Source of the DNA: Streptomyces sp. NBC_00376
GTDB lineage: Bacteria > Actinomycetota > Actinomycetes > Streptomycetales > Streptomycetaceae
Reading direction: 5' to 3'
Assembly (NCBI RefSeq): GCF_036077095.1
Contig: NZ_CP107960.1
Coordinates: 6,262,001-6,326,000, forward strand
Length of the DNA: 64,000 nucleotides
The position numbers and the translations under genes are program-made. Each line of letters begins with the position of its first letter. Position 1 is the first letter of the stretch. Below are positions 41,597 to 50,543 of the stretch, in pieces. The notes below the pieces were generated by a model. That model had not been told where the DNA came from. It ran no database searches and worked only from the letters and a program-made list of their open reading frames with translations.

Positions 41597-43006
41597 TTAC
41601 AGATCAAAGTACAGCTCGAACTCGTGGGGGTGCGGGCGCAGCTGGATCGGGGCGATCTCGTTGGTGCGCTTGTAGTCGATCCAGGTCTCGATCAGGTCGG
41701 ACGTGAAGACGCCGCCGGCCTGGAGGTACTCGTTGTCCGCCTCCAGCGCGTCCAGGACGGCCGGGAGGGAGGTCGGGACCTGCTGGACGTTGGCGTGCTC
41801 CTCGGGAGCCAGCTCGTAGAGGTCCTTGTCGATCGGCTCGGCGGGCTCGATCTTGTTCTTGATGCCGTCGAGGCCCGCCATCAGCAGCGCGGAGAAGGCC
41901 AGGTACGGGTTGGACGACGGGTCCGGGGCGCGGAACTCGACGCGCTTGGCCTTCGGGTTGGAGCCCGTGATCGGGATGCGCATCGCGGCCGAGCGGTTGC
42001 GCTGCGAGTACACCATGTTGACCGGGGCCTCGAAGCCGGGGACCAGGCGGTGGTAGGAGTTCACCGTCGGGTTGGTGAACGCCAGCAGCGACGGGGCGTG
42101 CTTGAGGATGCCGCCGATGTAGTAGCGGGCCATGTCCGAGAGGCCCGCGTAACCCTGCTCGTCGTAGAACAGCGGGTCGCCACCGGCCCACAGGGACTGG
42201 TGGACGTGCATGCCCGAGCCGTTGTCGCCGAAGATCGGCTTCGGCATGAACGTCGCGGTCTTGCCGTTGCGCCAGGCGACGTTCTTCACGATGTACTTGA
42301 AGAGCATCAGGTCGTCGGCCGCGGCGAGCAGCGTGTTGAACTTGTAGTTGATCTCGGCCTGGCCGGCGGTGCCGACCTCGTGGTGCTGGCGCTCGATCTG
42401 GAGGCCGCTGTTCTCCAGCTCCAGGGACATCTCGGCACGCAGGTCGGCGAAGTGGTCGACCGGCGGGACCGGGAAGTAACCGCCCTTGTAGCGGACCTTG
42501 TAGCCGCGGTTGTTCTCGACCGCACCGGTGTTCCAGGCGCCGGCCTCGGAGTCGATGTGGTAGAAGCTCTCGTTCGCCGACGTCTGGAAACGGACGTTGT
42601 CGAAGACGTAGAACTCGGCCTCGGGGCCGAAGTACGCGGTGTCGGCGATGCCGGTGGAGGCGAGGTACGCCTCGGCCTTCTTGGCCACGTTCCGCGGGTC
42701 ACGGCTGTACTGCTCGCCGGTGATCGGGTCGTGGATGAAGAAGTTGATGTTGACGGTCTTGTCGCGGCGGAAGGGGTCGAGACGGGCGGTCGACAGGTCC
42801 GCGCGCAGCGCCATGTCGGACTCGTGGATGGCCTGGAAGCCGCGGATCGACGAGCCGTCGAAGGCAAGCTCGTCGGCCGGGTCGAAGGTCGCCGCCGGGA
42901 CGGTGACGTGCTGCATCACACCGGGCAGGTCACAGAACCGGACATCGATGAACTTGACGTCATTGTCGGCGATGTACTTCTTCGCGTCGTCGGCGTTCTG
43001 GAACAT
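41597..43006 (-). CDS. glnA: Glutamine synthetase I; 3' end remade by the element
   Basis: 469-residue GSI, main ammonia-assimilating enzyme. Family text: [39 protein letters not shown] and the ATP-site [18 protein letters not shown]. Tyr in [11 protein letters not shown] is the adenylylation site known from GlnE control. The ATG at 43006 has GGAGG upstream. A GlnR box lies 98-135 bp upstream. The last three codons before the stop are ttt gat ctg, differing from the host copy left at 24062-24071 only synonymously, because they come from the element. The protein is unchanged. Confidence 0.97.
   Translation of the reverse strand: MFQNADDAKKYIADNDVKFIDVRFCDLPGVMQHVTVPAATFDPADELAFDGSSIRGFQAIHESDMALRADLSTARLDPFRRDKTVNINFFIHDPITGEQYSRDPRNVAKKAEAYLASTGIADTAYFGPEAEFYVFDNVRFQTSANESFYHIDSEAGAWNTGAVENNRGYKVRYKGGYFPVPPVDHFADLRAEMSLELENSGLQIERQHHEVGTAGQAEINYKFNTLLAAADDLMLFKYIVKNVAWRNGKTATFMPKPIFGDNGSGMHVHQSLWAGGDPLFYDEQGYAGLSDMARYYIGGILKHAPSLLAFTNPTVNSYHRLVPGFEAPVNMVYSQRNRSAAMRIPITGSNPKAKRVEFRAPDPSSNPYLAFSALLMAGLDGIKNKIEPAEPIDKDLYELAPEEHANVQQVPTSLPAVLDALEADNEYLQAGGVFTSDLIETWIDYKRTNEIAPIQLRPHPHEFELYFDL
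41607..41626. other. attR core of integrated element
   Basis: Second copy of the 20-bp core, inside the last codons of glnA. Left flank belongs to the element, right flank to the host gene. Confidence 0.88.
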
Positions 43007-43103
43007 CCAACTCCTCCTACTCCCGGCCCGGGAGGGACGGGGTTGTAGCTCGTGGTGCGGCCAGTGCGGTGGCACACGCTGGACCCGACCATAGGCAGAC
43101 CGG

Positions 43104-43141
43104 ATTTCTCAAGCATGACCCATTTGTTTCGCTGAAGTTAA
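43104..43141 (-). promoter_or_regulatory. GlnR box of glnA
   Basis: On the minus strand: ttaac-n6-gaaac-n6-gtcat-n6-gaaat, four half sites with exact 11-bp spacing. It matches the GlnR consensus closely and lies 98 bp before the glnA start. Confidence 0.85.
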
Positions 43142-43261
43142 CCGAGCCGAGTGTGACCGGCACCTCGTGACCGGTTACGGACCCGTGTTCCGGCCGCTTC
43201 GGGGGGCTGTACCGGGCCCCCGCCCGGCGTCCCGCCGGGGACGGCGCAGTACCGTGTTCGG

Positions 43262-43729
43262 GTGGACAACAGGCAAGCAATCGGATCGTGGCTCTCCGGG
43301 CCGCGCGCGGCCGCCGAGGAGATGGGGGCCGACTTCGGCCACCGGGGCAAGCGACTCGGCCTGCCCGAACACGGGCCGGGTTCCGTGGCGCCGCTCGGCC
43401 GGCGGTTCGGCGCGGTCCTCATCGACTGGGCCCTGTGCCTGCTGATCGCATACGGGCTGTTCGCCCGCGGTGACCAGCAGGCGGCCGGAAACTGGGCACT
43501 GGGCATCTTCCTGGTGCTGAGCGTGCTCACCGTCGGGACCATCGGCTGTACGCCGGGCAAGCGCCTCCTGGGCATCAGGGTCGTCTCCGAGAACGGTGGC
43601 CGGCTCACCCTCGGGCGGGTGGTCGTCCGCAGCGTGCTGCTGTGCCTGGCGATCCCGGCCCTGGTCTGGGACCGCGACGGCCGCGGCCTGCACGACCGGC
43701 TGGCCCGCGCCGTCCAGGTCCGTATCTAG
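43262..43729 (+). CDS. RDD-family membrane protein
   Basis: 155 residues from GTG 43262. Two to three membrane segments (FGAVLIDWALCLLIAYGLFA, WALGIFLVLSVLTVGTIG) carry the family motif with Arg and Asp near the first helix (RRFGAVLIDWA) and GCTPGKRLLGIRVV after the second. The C-terminal DRDGRGLHDRLA matches the common RDD ending. It is divergent from glnA. Transport of ions has been proposed for the family; function here unknown. Confidence 0.88.
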   Translation: MDNRQAIGSWLSGPRAAAEEMGADFGHRGKRLGLPEHGPGSVAPLGRRFGAVLIDWALCLLIAYGLFARGDQQAAGNWALGIFLVLSVLTVGTIGCTPGKRLLGIRVVSENGGRLTLGRVVVRSVLLCLAIPALVWDRDGRGLHDRLARAVQVRI

Positions 43730-43752
43730 GGCCTCTCGACAGACAGGCAGAC

Positions 43753-43793
43753 AGAGAGGCGGGGCGCGAACCGATCCGGTTCGCGCCCCGCCT
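43753..43793. terminator. Bidirectional hairpin terminator
   Basis: Perfect 18-bp arms (43753-43770, 43776-43793), loop of 5. It lies between the convergent RDD and DUF4191 genes. Confidence 0.88.
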
Positions 43794-43844
43794 CTTCGTA
43801 TCCCGTCCGGCGACACTCCGTGTCTCCGGTGTCCGGTTCAGGCG

Positions 43845-44552
43845 TCAGCGCATCTTTCCGCCGCGCGGCATCCGCATGCCCTTCGGCATCGGGCCCTTGG
43901 GCAGCGGCATGTTGCTCATCAGGTCGCCCATCGCGCGCAGCCGGTCGTTCGCGGCCGTCACCTGCGGGCCGGTGAGCACGCGCGGCATCTTGAGCATCTT
44001 GGTGCGCACCTTCTTCAGGGGCACCTGGCCCTCGTCGTTGCCGACGATGATGTCGTGCACCGGTACGTCGACCAGGATGCGCGCCATCTTCTTCTTCTCG
44101 GCCGCGAGCAGCAGCTTCACGCGGTTCGGGTTGCCCTCGCCGACCAGCACGATGCCCGCCTTGCCCACGGCGCGGTGCACGACGTCCTGGCTGCGGTTCA
44201 TCGCGACCGCGGGTGTCGTCGTCCAGCCGCGGCCCACGCGGTCCAGCACCGCCGCCGCGGCGCCCGGCTGCCCCTCCATCTGCCCGAAGGCGGCACGCTC
44301 GGCACGCCGTCCGAAGACGATCGCCATCGCGAGGAGGGCCAGCACGAAGCCCAGGATGCCCAGATAGATCGGGTGGCCGATCAGGAAGCCGACCCCGAGG
44401 AGGACACCGAAGGTGACAATTCCCACGCCCGCGACGACAAGACCGACCTTCGGGTCGGACCGCCTGGCCATCTTGTAGGTCAGGGCGATCTGCTTGAGCC
44501 GCCCCGCGTTCTCGGCGCTGTCCGCGCCTTCAGTGTTTGCCTTCCTCGCCAT
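43845..44552 (-). CDS. DUF4191 membrane protein
   Basis: 235 residues. Two adjacent transmembrane segments (VGLVVAGVGIVTFGVLLGVG and YLGILGFVLALLAMAIVFG) are followed by a cytoplasmic domain (GWTTTPAVAMNRSQDVVHRA, GKAGIVLVGEG, AAEKKKMARIL) and a Met/Pro/Gly/Lys-rich tail. This is the actinobacterial DUF4191 family usually found beside lipA and glnA. ATG 44552; function unknown. The extension to 44951 is noise. Confidence 0.88.
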   Translation of the reverse strand: MARKANTEGADSAENAGRLKQIALTYKMARRSDPKVGLVVAGVGIVTFGVLLGVGFLIGHPIYLGILGFVLALLAMAIVFGRRAERAAFGQMEGQPGAAAAVLDRVGRGWTTTPAVAMNRSQDVVHRAVGKAGIVLVGEGNPNRVKLLLAAEKKKMARILVDVPVHDIIVGNDEGQVPLKKVRTKMLKMPRVLTGPQVTAANDRLRAMGDLMSNMPLPKGPMPKGMRMPRGGKMR

Positions 44553-44571
44553 GTACAGAAGTTTACGTGGC

Positions 44572-44772
44572 CTAGGAACGGTGGTCGGCCGCGGCCTCCA
44601 GTACGTACTCGGCCTCGACCCGGTCCTTGGCCCGGCGCCGGTCCTCCAGGACGGCGGTCCAGGCGTTGCGGCGGGCGGTGCGCTGGCCGCCGCCCAGGAA
44701 CAGCGACTCGACGGCACGGAGGGCATCGGTGACGGAAGGGATGGCGGTGGCGCGTACCGGCACGGCCTGCAT
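44572..44772 (-). CDS. Small conserved protein (SCO2195-like position)
   Basis: 66 residues (MQAVPVRATAIPSVTDALRA through LEAAADHRS), a short helical protein with an Arg-rich middle (RTARRNAWTAVLEDRRRAKD). It lies between lipA and DUF4191 genes. I recall a similarly sized conserved gene at this place in Streptomyces. No function. Confidence 0.62.
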   Translation of the reverse strand: MQAVPVRATAIPSVTDALRAVESLFLGGGQRTARRNAWTAVLEDRRRAKDRVEAEYVLEAAADHRS

Positions 44773-45113
44773 CGTGGAGATCTCCTCGGAGCGGATGTGC
44801 GGACTGAGTCGTGTGACCTCAGCTGCCCGGGCCGAACTGCCCGGGACTGCGTTGCGCGAAGTGAGTGGCGGGCGCTGGGGTGCGGGGCGTGGGGGCGGCA
44901 GCGGCCCGGACGGCTGCTGCCGGCCACCGCGTCGTGTGCACCCAGCGTCACTGCTCGGTGTTACCAGCGCATGACCAGTCGGTCAAACACCAATGAAACC
45001 TTGATACGGGTGCCGCGCACGCCGAAGCGGCCCATACGCGCCCCCGGCCTGCGGGGAGCGTACGGGCCGCCTCGAAACAGCGATTACCACTCGGTAGCTT
45101 CTTGTGCTCGGAT
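44773..45113. other. Gene-free stretch downstream of lipA
   Basis: 341 bp. It holds the lipA terminator hairpin (listed) and the promoter region of the small downstream gene. No RNA gene or further ORF with coding character was seen. Confidence 0.5.
45027..45070 (-). terminator. lipA terminator hairpin
   Basis: 13-bp arms with one mismatch (45027-45039, 45058-45070), 43 bp past the lipA stop. Confidence 0.6.
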
Positions 45114-46079
45114 TCACACGGCGGGCGCCGCGGCGGTCGCGCCGCGACGCTCGATCGCCTGCTGGAAAAGACGGCCCGCGCGGTACGAGGAACGGACCAG
45201 CGGCCCGGACATCACGCCGGAGTAGCCGATCTCGTCGGCCTCCTCCTTCAGCTCCACGAACTCCTGCGGCTTCACCCAGCGCTCGACCGGGTGGTGGCGC
45301 ACGGACGGCCGCAGGTACTGCGTGATCGTGATGAGCTCGCAACCCGCGTCGTACAGGTCCTGGAGCGCCTCGCTGACCTCCTCGCGGGTCTCGCCCATGC
45401 CGAGGATCAGGTTGGACTTGGTCACCAGACCGGCCTCACGGGCCCGCGTGATGACCTCCAGGGAGCGCTCGTAACGGAAGCCGGGGCGGATCCGCTTGAA
45501 GATCCGCGGCACCGTCTCGACGTTGTGCGCGAGCACCTCGGGGCGCGAGGAGAAGACCTCGGCGAGCTGCTCGGGCTCCGCGTTGAAGTCGGGGATCAGC
45601 AGCTCGACCTTGGTACGGCCGGCCTCCCGCTCCGCGGTCAGCGCGTGGATCTGGCGCACGGTCTCCGCGTACAGCCAGGCACCGCCGTCCTCCAGGTCGT
45701 CGCGGGCGACGCCGGTGATGGTGGCGTAGTTCAGGTCCATCGTGACGACGGACTCGCCGACGCGGCGGGGCTCGTCCCGGTCCAGCGCCTGCGGCTTGCC
45801 CGTGTCGATCTGGCAGAAGTCACAGCGCCGGGTGCATTGGTCACCTCCGATGAGGAAGGTGGCCTCGCGATCCTCCCAGCACTCGAAGATGTTGGGGCAG
45901 CCGGCCTCCTGGCACACCGTGTGCAGACCCTCGCTCTTCACGAGTTTCTGCAGCTGGTTGTATTCGGGGCCCATCTTCGCCCGGGTTTTGATCCACTCGG
46001 GCTTGCGCTCGATGGGGGTCTGGCTGTTCCGGACCTCAAGGCGCAGCATCTTGCGCCCGTCGGGTGCGACAGCGGACAC
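45114..46079 (-). CDS. lipA: Lipoyl synthase
   Basis: Radical-SAM enzyme inserting two sulfurs into protein-bound octanoyl groups. It has both iron-sulfur motifs: [12 protein letters not shown] for the auxiliary cluster and CTRRCDFC for the SAM cluster, plus the terminal [10 protein letters not shown] with the Ser ligand. The GTG at 46079 is chosen because AAAGGGGAG precedes it, giving 321 residues, the usual length; upstream starts to 46148 lack such a site. It follows lipB after 132 bp. The product modifies the lipoyl domains of the SucB encoded 13 kb away. Confidence 0.95.
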   Translation of the reverse strand: MSAVAPDGRKMLRLEVRNSQTPIERKPEWIKTRAKMGPEYNQLQKLVKSEGLHTVCQEAGCPNIFECWEDREATFLIGGDQCTRRCDFCQIDTGKPQALDRDEPRRVGESVVTMDLNYATITGVARDDLEDGGAWLYAETVRQIHALTAEREAGRTKVELLIPDFNAEPEQLAEVFSSRPEVLAHNVETVPRIFKRIRPGFRYERSLEVITRAREAGLVTKSNLILGMGETREEVSEALQDLYDAGCELITITQYLRPSVRHHPVERWVKPQEFVELKEEADEIGYSGVMSGPLVRSSYRAGRLFQQAIERRGATAAAPAV

Positions 46080-46211
46080 TCCGGCACTCCCCTTTGCTTT
46101 CACTGCATTGGATTCTTCGGCGAACACCAGGGTACGCCCGTGGTTCAAACGGCTTTACGTGTGGCCAACCTGTGGCCGGCAGGGCCTATTCCCCGGAGGG
46201 TGATCCGTACG

Positions 46212-47024
46212 TCACGCCGTGGCCACGGCATCGGTCGGGCGCTCGACTGCGCGCGGGGCGAGCTCGGCGTTCTCCAGGACGTCCCTCAGGTGCTTCTCCA
46301 CGACCGGGAGCACGTCCGCGATGGTGATGTCGCGGCCCAGCTCGTACGCCAGTGAGGTGACGCCCGCGTCCCGGATGCCGCACGGCACGATCCGGTCGAA
46401 CCAGGTGTTGTCCGGGTTCACGTTGAAGGAGAAGCCGTGCATGGTGACGCCCTTGGCCACCCGGATGCCGATCGCCGCCAGCTTGCGGTCCTCGCGGCGC
46501 TGGCCGGCGTTGGACGGGGCGTACTCGGGGCCGTTCAGCCGGGCGTCGAACTCCTCGTCGTGCAGCCGCGGGTCGAAGTCGAGCGAGAGTCCACCGATCG
46601 CCGGGCGGTCCTCGACCGGGTCGCCGAGCACCCAGACGCCGCTGCGGCCCTCGACCCGGGTGGTCTCCACGCCGAACTCGGCGGCGGTACGGATCAGCGC
46701 GTCCTCCAGCCGCCGGACGTGCGCGACGACGTCCACCGGGCGGGGCAGCTTCTGGATCGGGTAGCCGACCAGCTGACCGGGACCGTGCCAGGTGATCTTG
46801 CCGCCGCGGTCCACGTCGATGACGGGGGTGCCGTCCAGTGGGCGCTCGCTGTCGGTCGTGCGCCGTCCGGCCGTGTAGACGGGCGGGTGCTCCAGCAGCA
46901 GGCAGGTGTCGGGGACGGTGTCCTCGAATCTGGCCGCGTGCACCTCGCGCTGCTTCTGCCAGGCCTCCTGGTAGTCGACGGCTTCCTCGCCGAATCCCAG
47001 CCGGACGAACCGAAGCTCAGCCAC
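46212..47024 (-). CDS. lipB: Octanoyltransferase
   Basis: Transfers octanoate from acyl carrier protein to lipoyl domains. 270 residues. Family landmarks: [32 protein letters not shown] with the catalytic Lys, and [13 protein letters not shown] with the catalytic Cys. The GTG at 47024 has GGGAGG upstream. It precedes lipA in the same direction, giving the standard lipoate pathway. It is divergent from the NsdA-like regulator. Confidence 0.95.
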   Translation of the reverse strand: MAELRFVRLGFGEEAVDYQEAWQKQREVHAARFEDTVPDTCLLLEHPPVYTAGRRTTDSERPLDGTPVIDVDRGGKITWHGPGQLVGYPIQKLPRPVDVVAHVRRLEDALIRTAAEFGVETTRVEGRSGVWVLGDPVEDRPAIGGLSLDFDPRLHDEEFDARLNGPEYAPSNAGQRREDRKLAAIGIRVAKGVTMHGFSFNVNPDNTWFDRIVPCGIRDAGVTSLAYELGRDITIADVLPVVEKHLRDVLENAELAPRAVERPTDAVATA

Positions 47025-47291
47025 GACAGATGCCTCCCTACTTGTGGTGCCGTGCGTCCGGGGGTGCCCGGAGCCGCGTCACCATGCACTGAAATCACGC
47101 CCCCGGCGCCACTGTACGACCGGCACTCGGGCGATGGCCCGGCAGGTCTTCCCGTCAGCGCCGACATCAATCCTCACACGATCGGATGAAAGTGAAGCGA
47201 AGGTGGCTGTGGCCGCTGCGGAGGCCGCTAAATTCGCGCCGTTCCATAAGGGCTGCCCGCCCGGCCCCGAAGGCAGGAGACCGTACAGCTG

Positions 47292-48983
47292 ATGTCGGAA
47301 CGACCTCCGCAGCGCACCCCCAACCGCCGACTCGCCTCGCTCATCACGGAGGCCGGCTTCTCCAACGCCGGCCTCGCCCGCAGGGTGGACCAACTCGGCC
47401 TGGAGCACGGCCTCGACCTGCGGTACGACAAGACCTCCGTGACCCGCTGGCTGCGCGGCCAGCAGCCCCGCGGGACCACCCCCGCGCTGATCGCCGAGGT
47501 CTTCACCCGGCGGCTCGGGCGCCGTCTCTCCGCACAGGACCTGGGCCTCGACGCCTGCGCCCCGGTCTACGCGGGCCTGGAGTTCGCGGCCACGCCCGCG
47601 GAGGCGGTCGACATCGTCAGCGGGCTGTGGCGGAAGGACTCGGGCAGCCATGCGGAGCTGCGCAAGATCGCCTTCACCCCGGCCGGGCTCGTCGTCCCCA
47701 GCCGGGACTGGCTGATCGGACGGGCCGACGAGTGGGTGGGGCGGGGGAGCGAGCCCGCGCCCCAGACGCACGGCGGGACCGGCGGGGACCACGGGGCCGA
47801 TGGGATCACGAGGCCCGCGGGGGCCGCCGAGACCGGGGTCCCCGTGCGGCCCGGTGGTCCCGGCGCGGCGCGCGGCGGCCCGTACGGGGCGCACGGCGGG
47901 AGCCCGGCGCACGGCGCCGGTGGCCGGGGCGGCGCCCGCGGACCCGTCCCCTCCCGGCCCTCCGGTCCAGGCGCCCCACCGGGATCCCCCACCGCTCCGA
48001 CGGTTCCGGCCCCGCTGGGCGCGGGGCTGCCGGGCGCCCCCGGCGTCCCGCGGCAACGGCAGTCCGAACGCGTCCCCGGCCAGCGGGTCAGCGGCGGCGA
48101 CGTCGCCGCCCTGCGCTCGGTCGGCGAGCTCTTCCGCGCCCTCGACAACACCTACGGCGGTGGCCACGCCCGCCAGGCCCTCGTCCGGTACCTGGAGCAC
48201 GAGACGGAGCCCATGCTCCGCGGCACGTACGGGGAGGCCACCGGGCGCCGGCTCTTCGCCGCCGCCGCCGATCTGACCCGGCTGGCGGGCTGGACCTCGT
48301 ACGACATCGCGGCCCACGGCCTGGCCCAGCGGTACTTCGTCCAGGCGCTGCGGCTGGCCCAGGCCGCCGGGGACCGCGCGTACGGCAGCTACGTGCTGAT
48401 CACCATGAGCCGGCAGGCGGTCTACCTCGGCCACGGCAGGGAGGCCGTGCAGCTGGCCCGGGTGGCCCAGCAGGGCATCGGCTCCTCGGCGCCGCCCGTC
48501 GTCCAGGCCCTGCTGCACGCCGTCGAGGCGCGCGGCCACGGGGTGCTCGGCGAGGCCAGGCCCTGCACCGCCTCGCTGGCACGGGCGGAACACGCGCTGG
48601 AGATCGCCCGGTCGGGCGACGAGGTACCGCACTGGGCGCGGTACTTCGACGAGGCCCAGCTCGCCGACGAGTTCGGGCACTGCCACCGGGACCTCCAGCA
48701 GTACCGGGCCGCGGCGCAGCACGCGGAGCGCTCCCTCCAGCTGCGCTCCCCGGCGTACGCCCGCAGCCGATTGTTCTGCCGGGTGGTGCTGGCCTCCGCC
48801 CGGCTCGGGCTCGGCGAGCTCGACCAGGCGTGCGCGCTCGGTGCCGAGGCCGCCCAGCAGGCCACGGAGATGCGGTCGGTGCGGGCGACGGAGTACGTGC
48901 GGGACTTCGAACGGCGCCTGGAGCCGTACCGGGACGCCGCCGCGGTACGCGGCTACCGCGACCGGGTCGCCGCGCTCGGCTGA
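47292..48983 (+). CDS. NsdA-like regulator with TPR-type repeats
   Basis: 563 residues. An atypical N-terminal helix-turn-helix (NRRLASLITEAGFSNAGLAR, then DKTSVTRWLRGQQPRGT) is followed by a Gly/Pro/Ala-rich linker (about 158-258). A helical repeat region comes next (LAQRYFVQALRLAQAAGDRA, ARSRLFCRVVLASARLGLGE). This is the plan of the Streptomyces NsdA group, negative regulators of antibiotic production and sporulation. Which member this is cannot be told from the sequence alone. Confidence 0.8.
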   Translation: MSERPPQRTPNRRLASLITEAGFSNAGLARRVDQLGLEHGLDLRYDKTSVTRWLRGQQPRGTTPALIAEVFTRRLGRRLSAQDLGLDACAPVYAGLEFAATPAEAVDIVSGLWRKDSGSHAELRKIAFTPAGLVVPSRDWLIGRADEWVGRGSEPAPQTHGGTGGDHGADGITRPAGAAETGVPVRPGGPGAARGGPYGAHGGSPAHGAGGRGGARGPVPSRPSGPGAPPGSPTAPTVPAPLGAGLPGAPGVPRQRQSERVPGQRVSGGDVAALRSVGELFRALDNTYGGGHARQALVRYLEHETEPMLRGTYGEATGRRLFAAAADLTRLAGWTSYDIAAHGLAQRYFVQALRLAQAAGDRAYGSYVLITMSRQAVYLGHGREAVQLARVAQQGIGSSAPPVVQALLHAVEARGHGVLGEARPCTASLARAEHALEIARSGDEVPHWARYFDEAQLADEFGHCHRDLQQYRAAAQHAERSLQLRSPAYARSRLFCRVVLASARLGLGELDQACALGAEAAQQATEMRSVRATEYVRDFERRLEPYRDAAAVRGYRDRVAALG

Positions 48984-49063
48984 GCCCGGGGCGGCCACCG
49001 GCGCACTCCGGCGCGCGCCGGACCGATGCCGTCGGACGGGGCCCGGGGGACTACGGCCGGGGC

Positions 49064-50365
49064 CTACGCGGCCTCGGGCAGCGCCGTCCCGCTCCCCGGC
49101 CGTACACCCAGGTCGGTGAGGATCGCCTCGGCCGCACGGTGGCCCGAGAACAGGGCCCCCTGGACCGTGCTCGTGTCGCGGTGGTCGCCGCACACGTACA
49201 GGCCGGCCAGCAGCCGCACCGGGCGGCGCGGATCGTGCGGGGCGGGCATCGCGGGGACCGCCTCCGGATCGTGGTGGGCGGCCAGCAGCTCCCAGTCGTC
49301 GGTGGGAGTGCCGTACAGCGCGGCGAGATGGGAGCGGACCGCGCGGTCCAGGTCGGGCGGCGGGGTGCCGAGCACCGTCGAGCTGATCAGCGTACGGCCG
49401 CGCGGGGCGCGCGAGGGGTCGACCGCGCTCATCACCGCGGTGTGCGCGACCGGGCCCGAGCGGTCGGCGTCCAGCAGCAGCGCGGCGCCGGTCGGCGGGG
49501 GAGCGGGGGCGGTGTGGTGAAGGACCGTCACGGGATGGAAGGGCGGCACCCGAAGACCCGGCAGCAGCTCGGCGGCGGCGCCCGCACCGGTCGCCAGCAG
49601 CAGGGAACGGCAGCCCAGTTCGCCGTGCTCCTTGGTGCGGACCGAGGTGATGTCGGCGGCCGTGACATGCACCCCGGTGCGTACGGTGCCTGGCGGCAGC
49701 GCCGCCGCGAGGAGTTCGGGCAGCGTCGCCGCGCCGCCCTCGGGCACGCACAGCCTGCCGCTCGCGTAGCCGCGCAGGGCCAGATCGGCGCACCGGCTGG
49801 ACGTGCCGAGCTCCGGGTCGCTGAGCAGCGCGGAGAGCAGCGGGCGGAGGAAGCCGTTGACCGTGCGTGCGGGCAGGCCGCGGTGGGACAGGGCGGCGAG
49901 CGCGGTCTGTTCGGGCCGGGCCAGGATGCGGGCGGACGGGGTGGCGGCGAGCCGGGTCAGGGCGGCGCCCAGCCGGGCCTGGTCGATCGGCCCGCCCATC
50001 GGTGGCCGGGGGGCGCTTGCCAGGGCGCGCGCTGCCTTGAATGCGCCCCGCGCGCCCCGCACATCGCCGGTCCGGTACTGACGGCCCTCGCTGTGGACGA
50101 GGACGCCCGGGGCGAAGTTGCGCAGCACCAGTCCTTCGAGGCCGGGCGTCGTGCGAAGGGCCGGGTAGGAGGTGCTCAGCAGTGGGCCGAGATGGTCGAG
50201 CCGGAAGCCGTCCAGGTCGGTGGTGGTCATCCGGCCGCCGACCCGGGGGCCGGCCTCCAGGACGCTGACGCTTACCCCTGCACTGGTCAGTCGGTGGGCG
50301 GCTGACAGGCCGGCGATCCCGGCCCCGATGATGACGACGTCCGCGTGGTGTGCCGTGCTGAGCAC
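49064..50365 (-). CDS. FAD-dependent oxidoreductase (amine oxidase/phytoene desaturase type)
   Basis: 433 residues. The dinucleotide motif VIIGAGIAGLSAAHRL at residues 10-25 is followed by the GRMTTTD FAD-contact motif. A C-terminal LYVCGDHRDTSTVQGALFSG closes the FAD site. The GTG at 50365 with GGGGAGGGG upstream is used. There are no carotenoid neighbours; the substrate is open. Confidence 0.88.
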   Translation of the reverse strand: MLSTAHHADVVIIGAGIAGLSAAHRLTSAGVSVSVLEAGPRVGGRMTTTDLDGFRLDHLGPLLSTSYPALRTTPGLEGLVLRNFAPGVLVHSEGRQYRTGDVRGARGAFKAARALASAPRPPMGGPIDQARLGAALTRLAATPSARILARPEQTALAALSHRGLPARTVNGFLRPLLSALLSDPELGTSSRCADLALRGYASGRLCVPEGGAATLPELLAAALPPGTVRTGVHVTAADITSVRTKEHGELGCRSLLLATGAGAAAELLPGLRVPPFHPVTVLHHTAPAPPPTGAALLLDADRSGPVAHTAVMSAVDPSRAPRGRTLISSTVLGTPPPDLDRAVRSHLAALYGTPTDDWELLAAHHDPEAVPAMPAPHDPRRPVRLLAGLYVCGDHRDTSTVQGALFSGHRAAEAILTDLGVRPGSGTALPEAA

Positions 50366-50543
50366 GTGCCCCTCCCCGAGTCGGCGCAACTGGTGGGAGG
50401 CTCTTGCCCCCAACAGGCCCCCGGAATGCCCGAGTTCGCAAGGAGGGTAGGAAGGCGGCCGACAAAGGCGCAGTCGCGCGCACCCGGGGCACCGTTGCAC
50501 GGGGTCGCACGCCCGTCCGATTGCGTGAAGGGGGCGTCCGGGC

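Larger units (their letters stand above)
24070..41626. mobile_element. 17.5-kb integrative element in the 3' end of glnA
   Basis: Bounded by identical 20-bp cores. A tyrosine integrase gene ends 14 bp from the right core. Genes inside: GntR/UTRA repressor, two DUF6907-like proteins, small regulators, DUF5753 and DUF397 proteins, RepA-like ATPase, excisionase, XRE protein, integrase. A leftward operon holds a tape-measure protein and a terminase small subunit-like protein. No FtsK/Tra translocase, capsid, portal, large terminase or lysis genes are seen. It therefore is neither a complete prophage nor a standard conjugative AICE; a phage satellite or hybrid remnant fits best. It is itself interrupted by an IS4-type insertion sequence. 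Confidence 0.85.

Noticed and set aside
24070..41626. Conjugative AICE of the pSAM2 type
   Set aside because: Integrase, Xis, RepA-like and KorSA-like genes fit, but no FtsK/TraSA translocase or Spd genes were found.
24070..41626. Complete inducible prophage
   Set aside because: Capsid, portal, large terminase, lysis and other tail genes are all missing.
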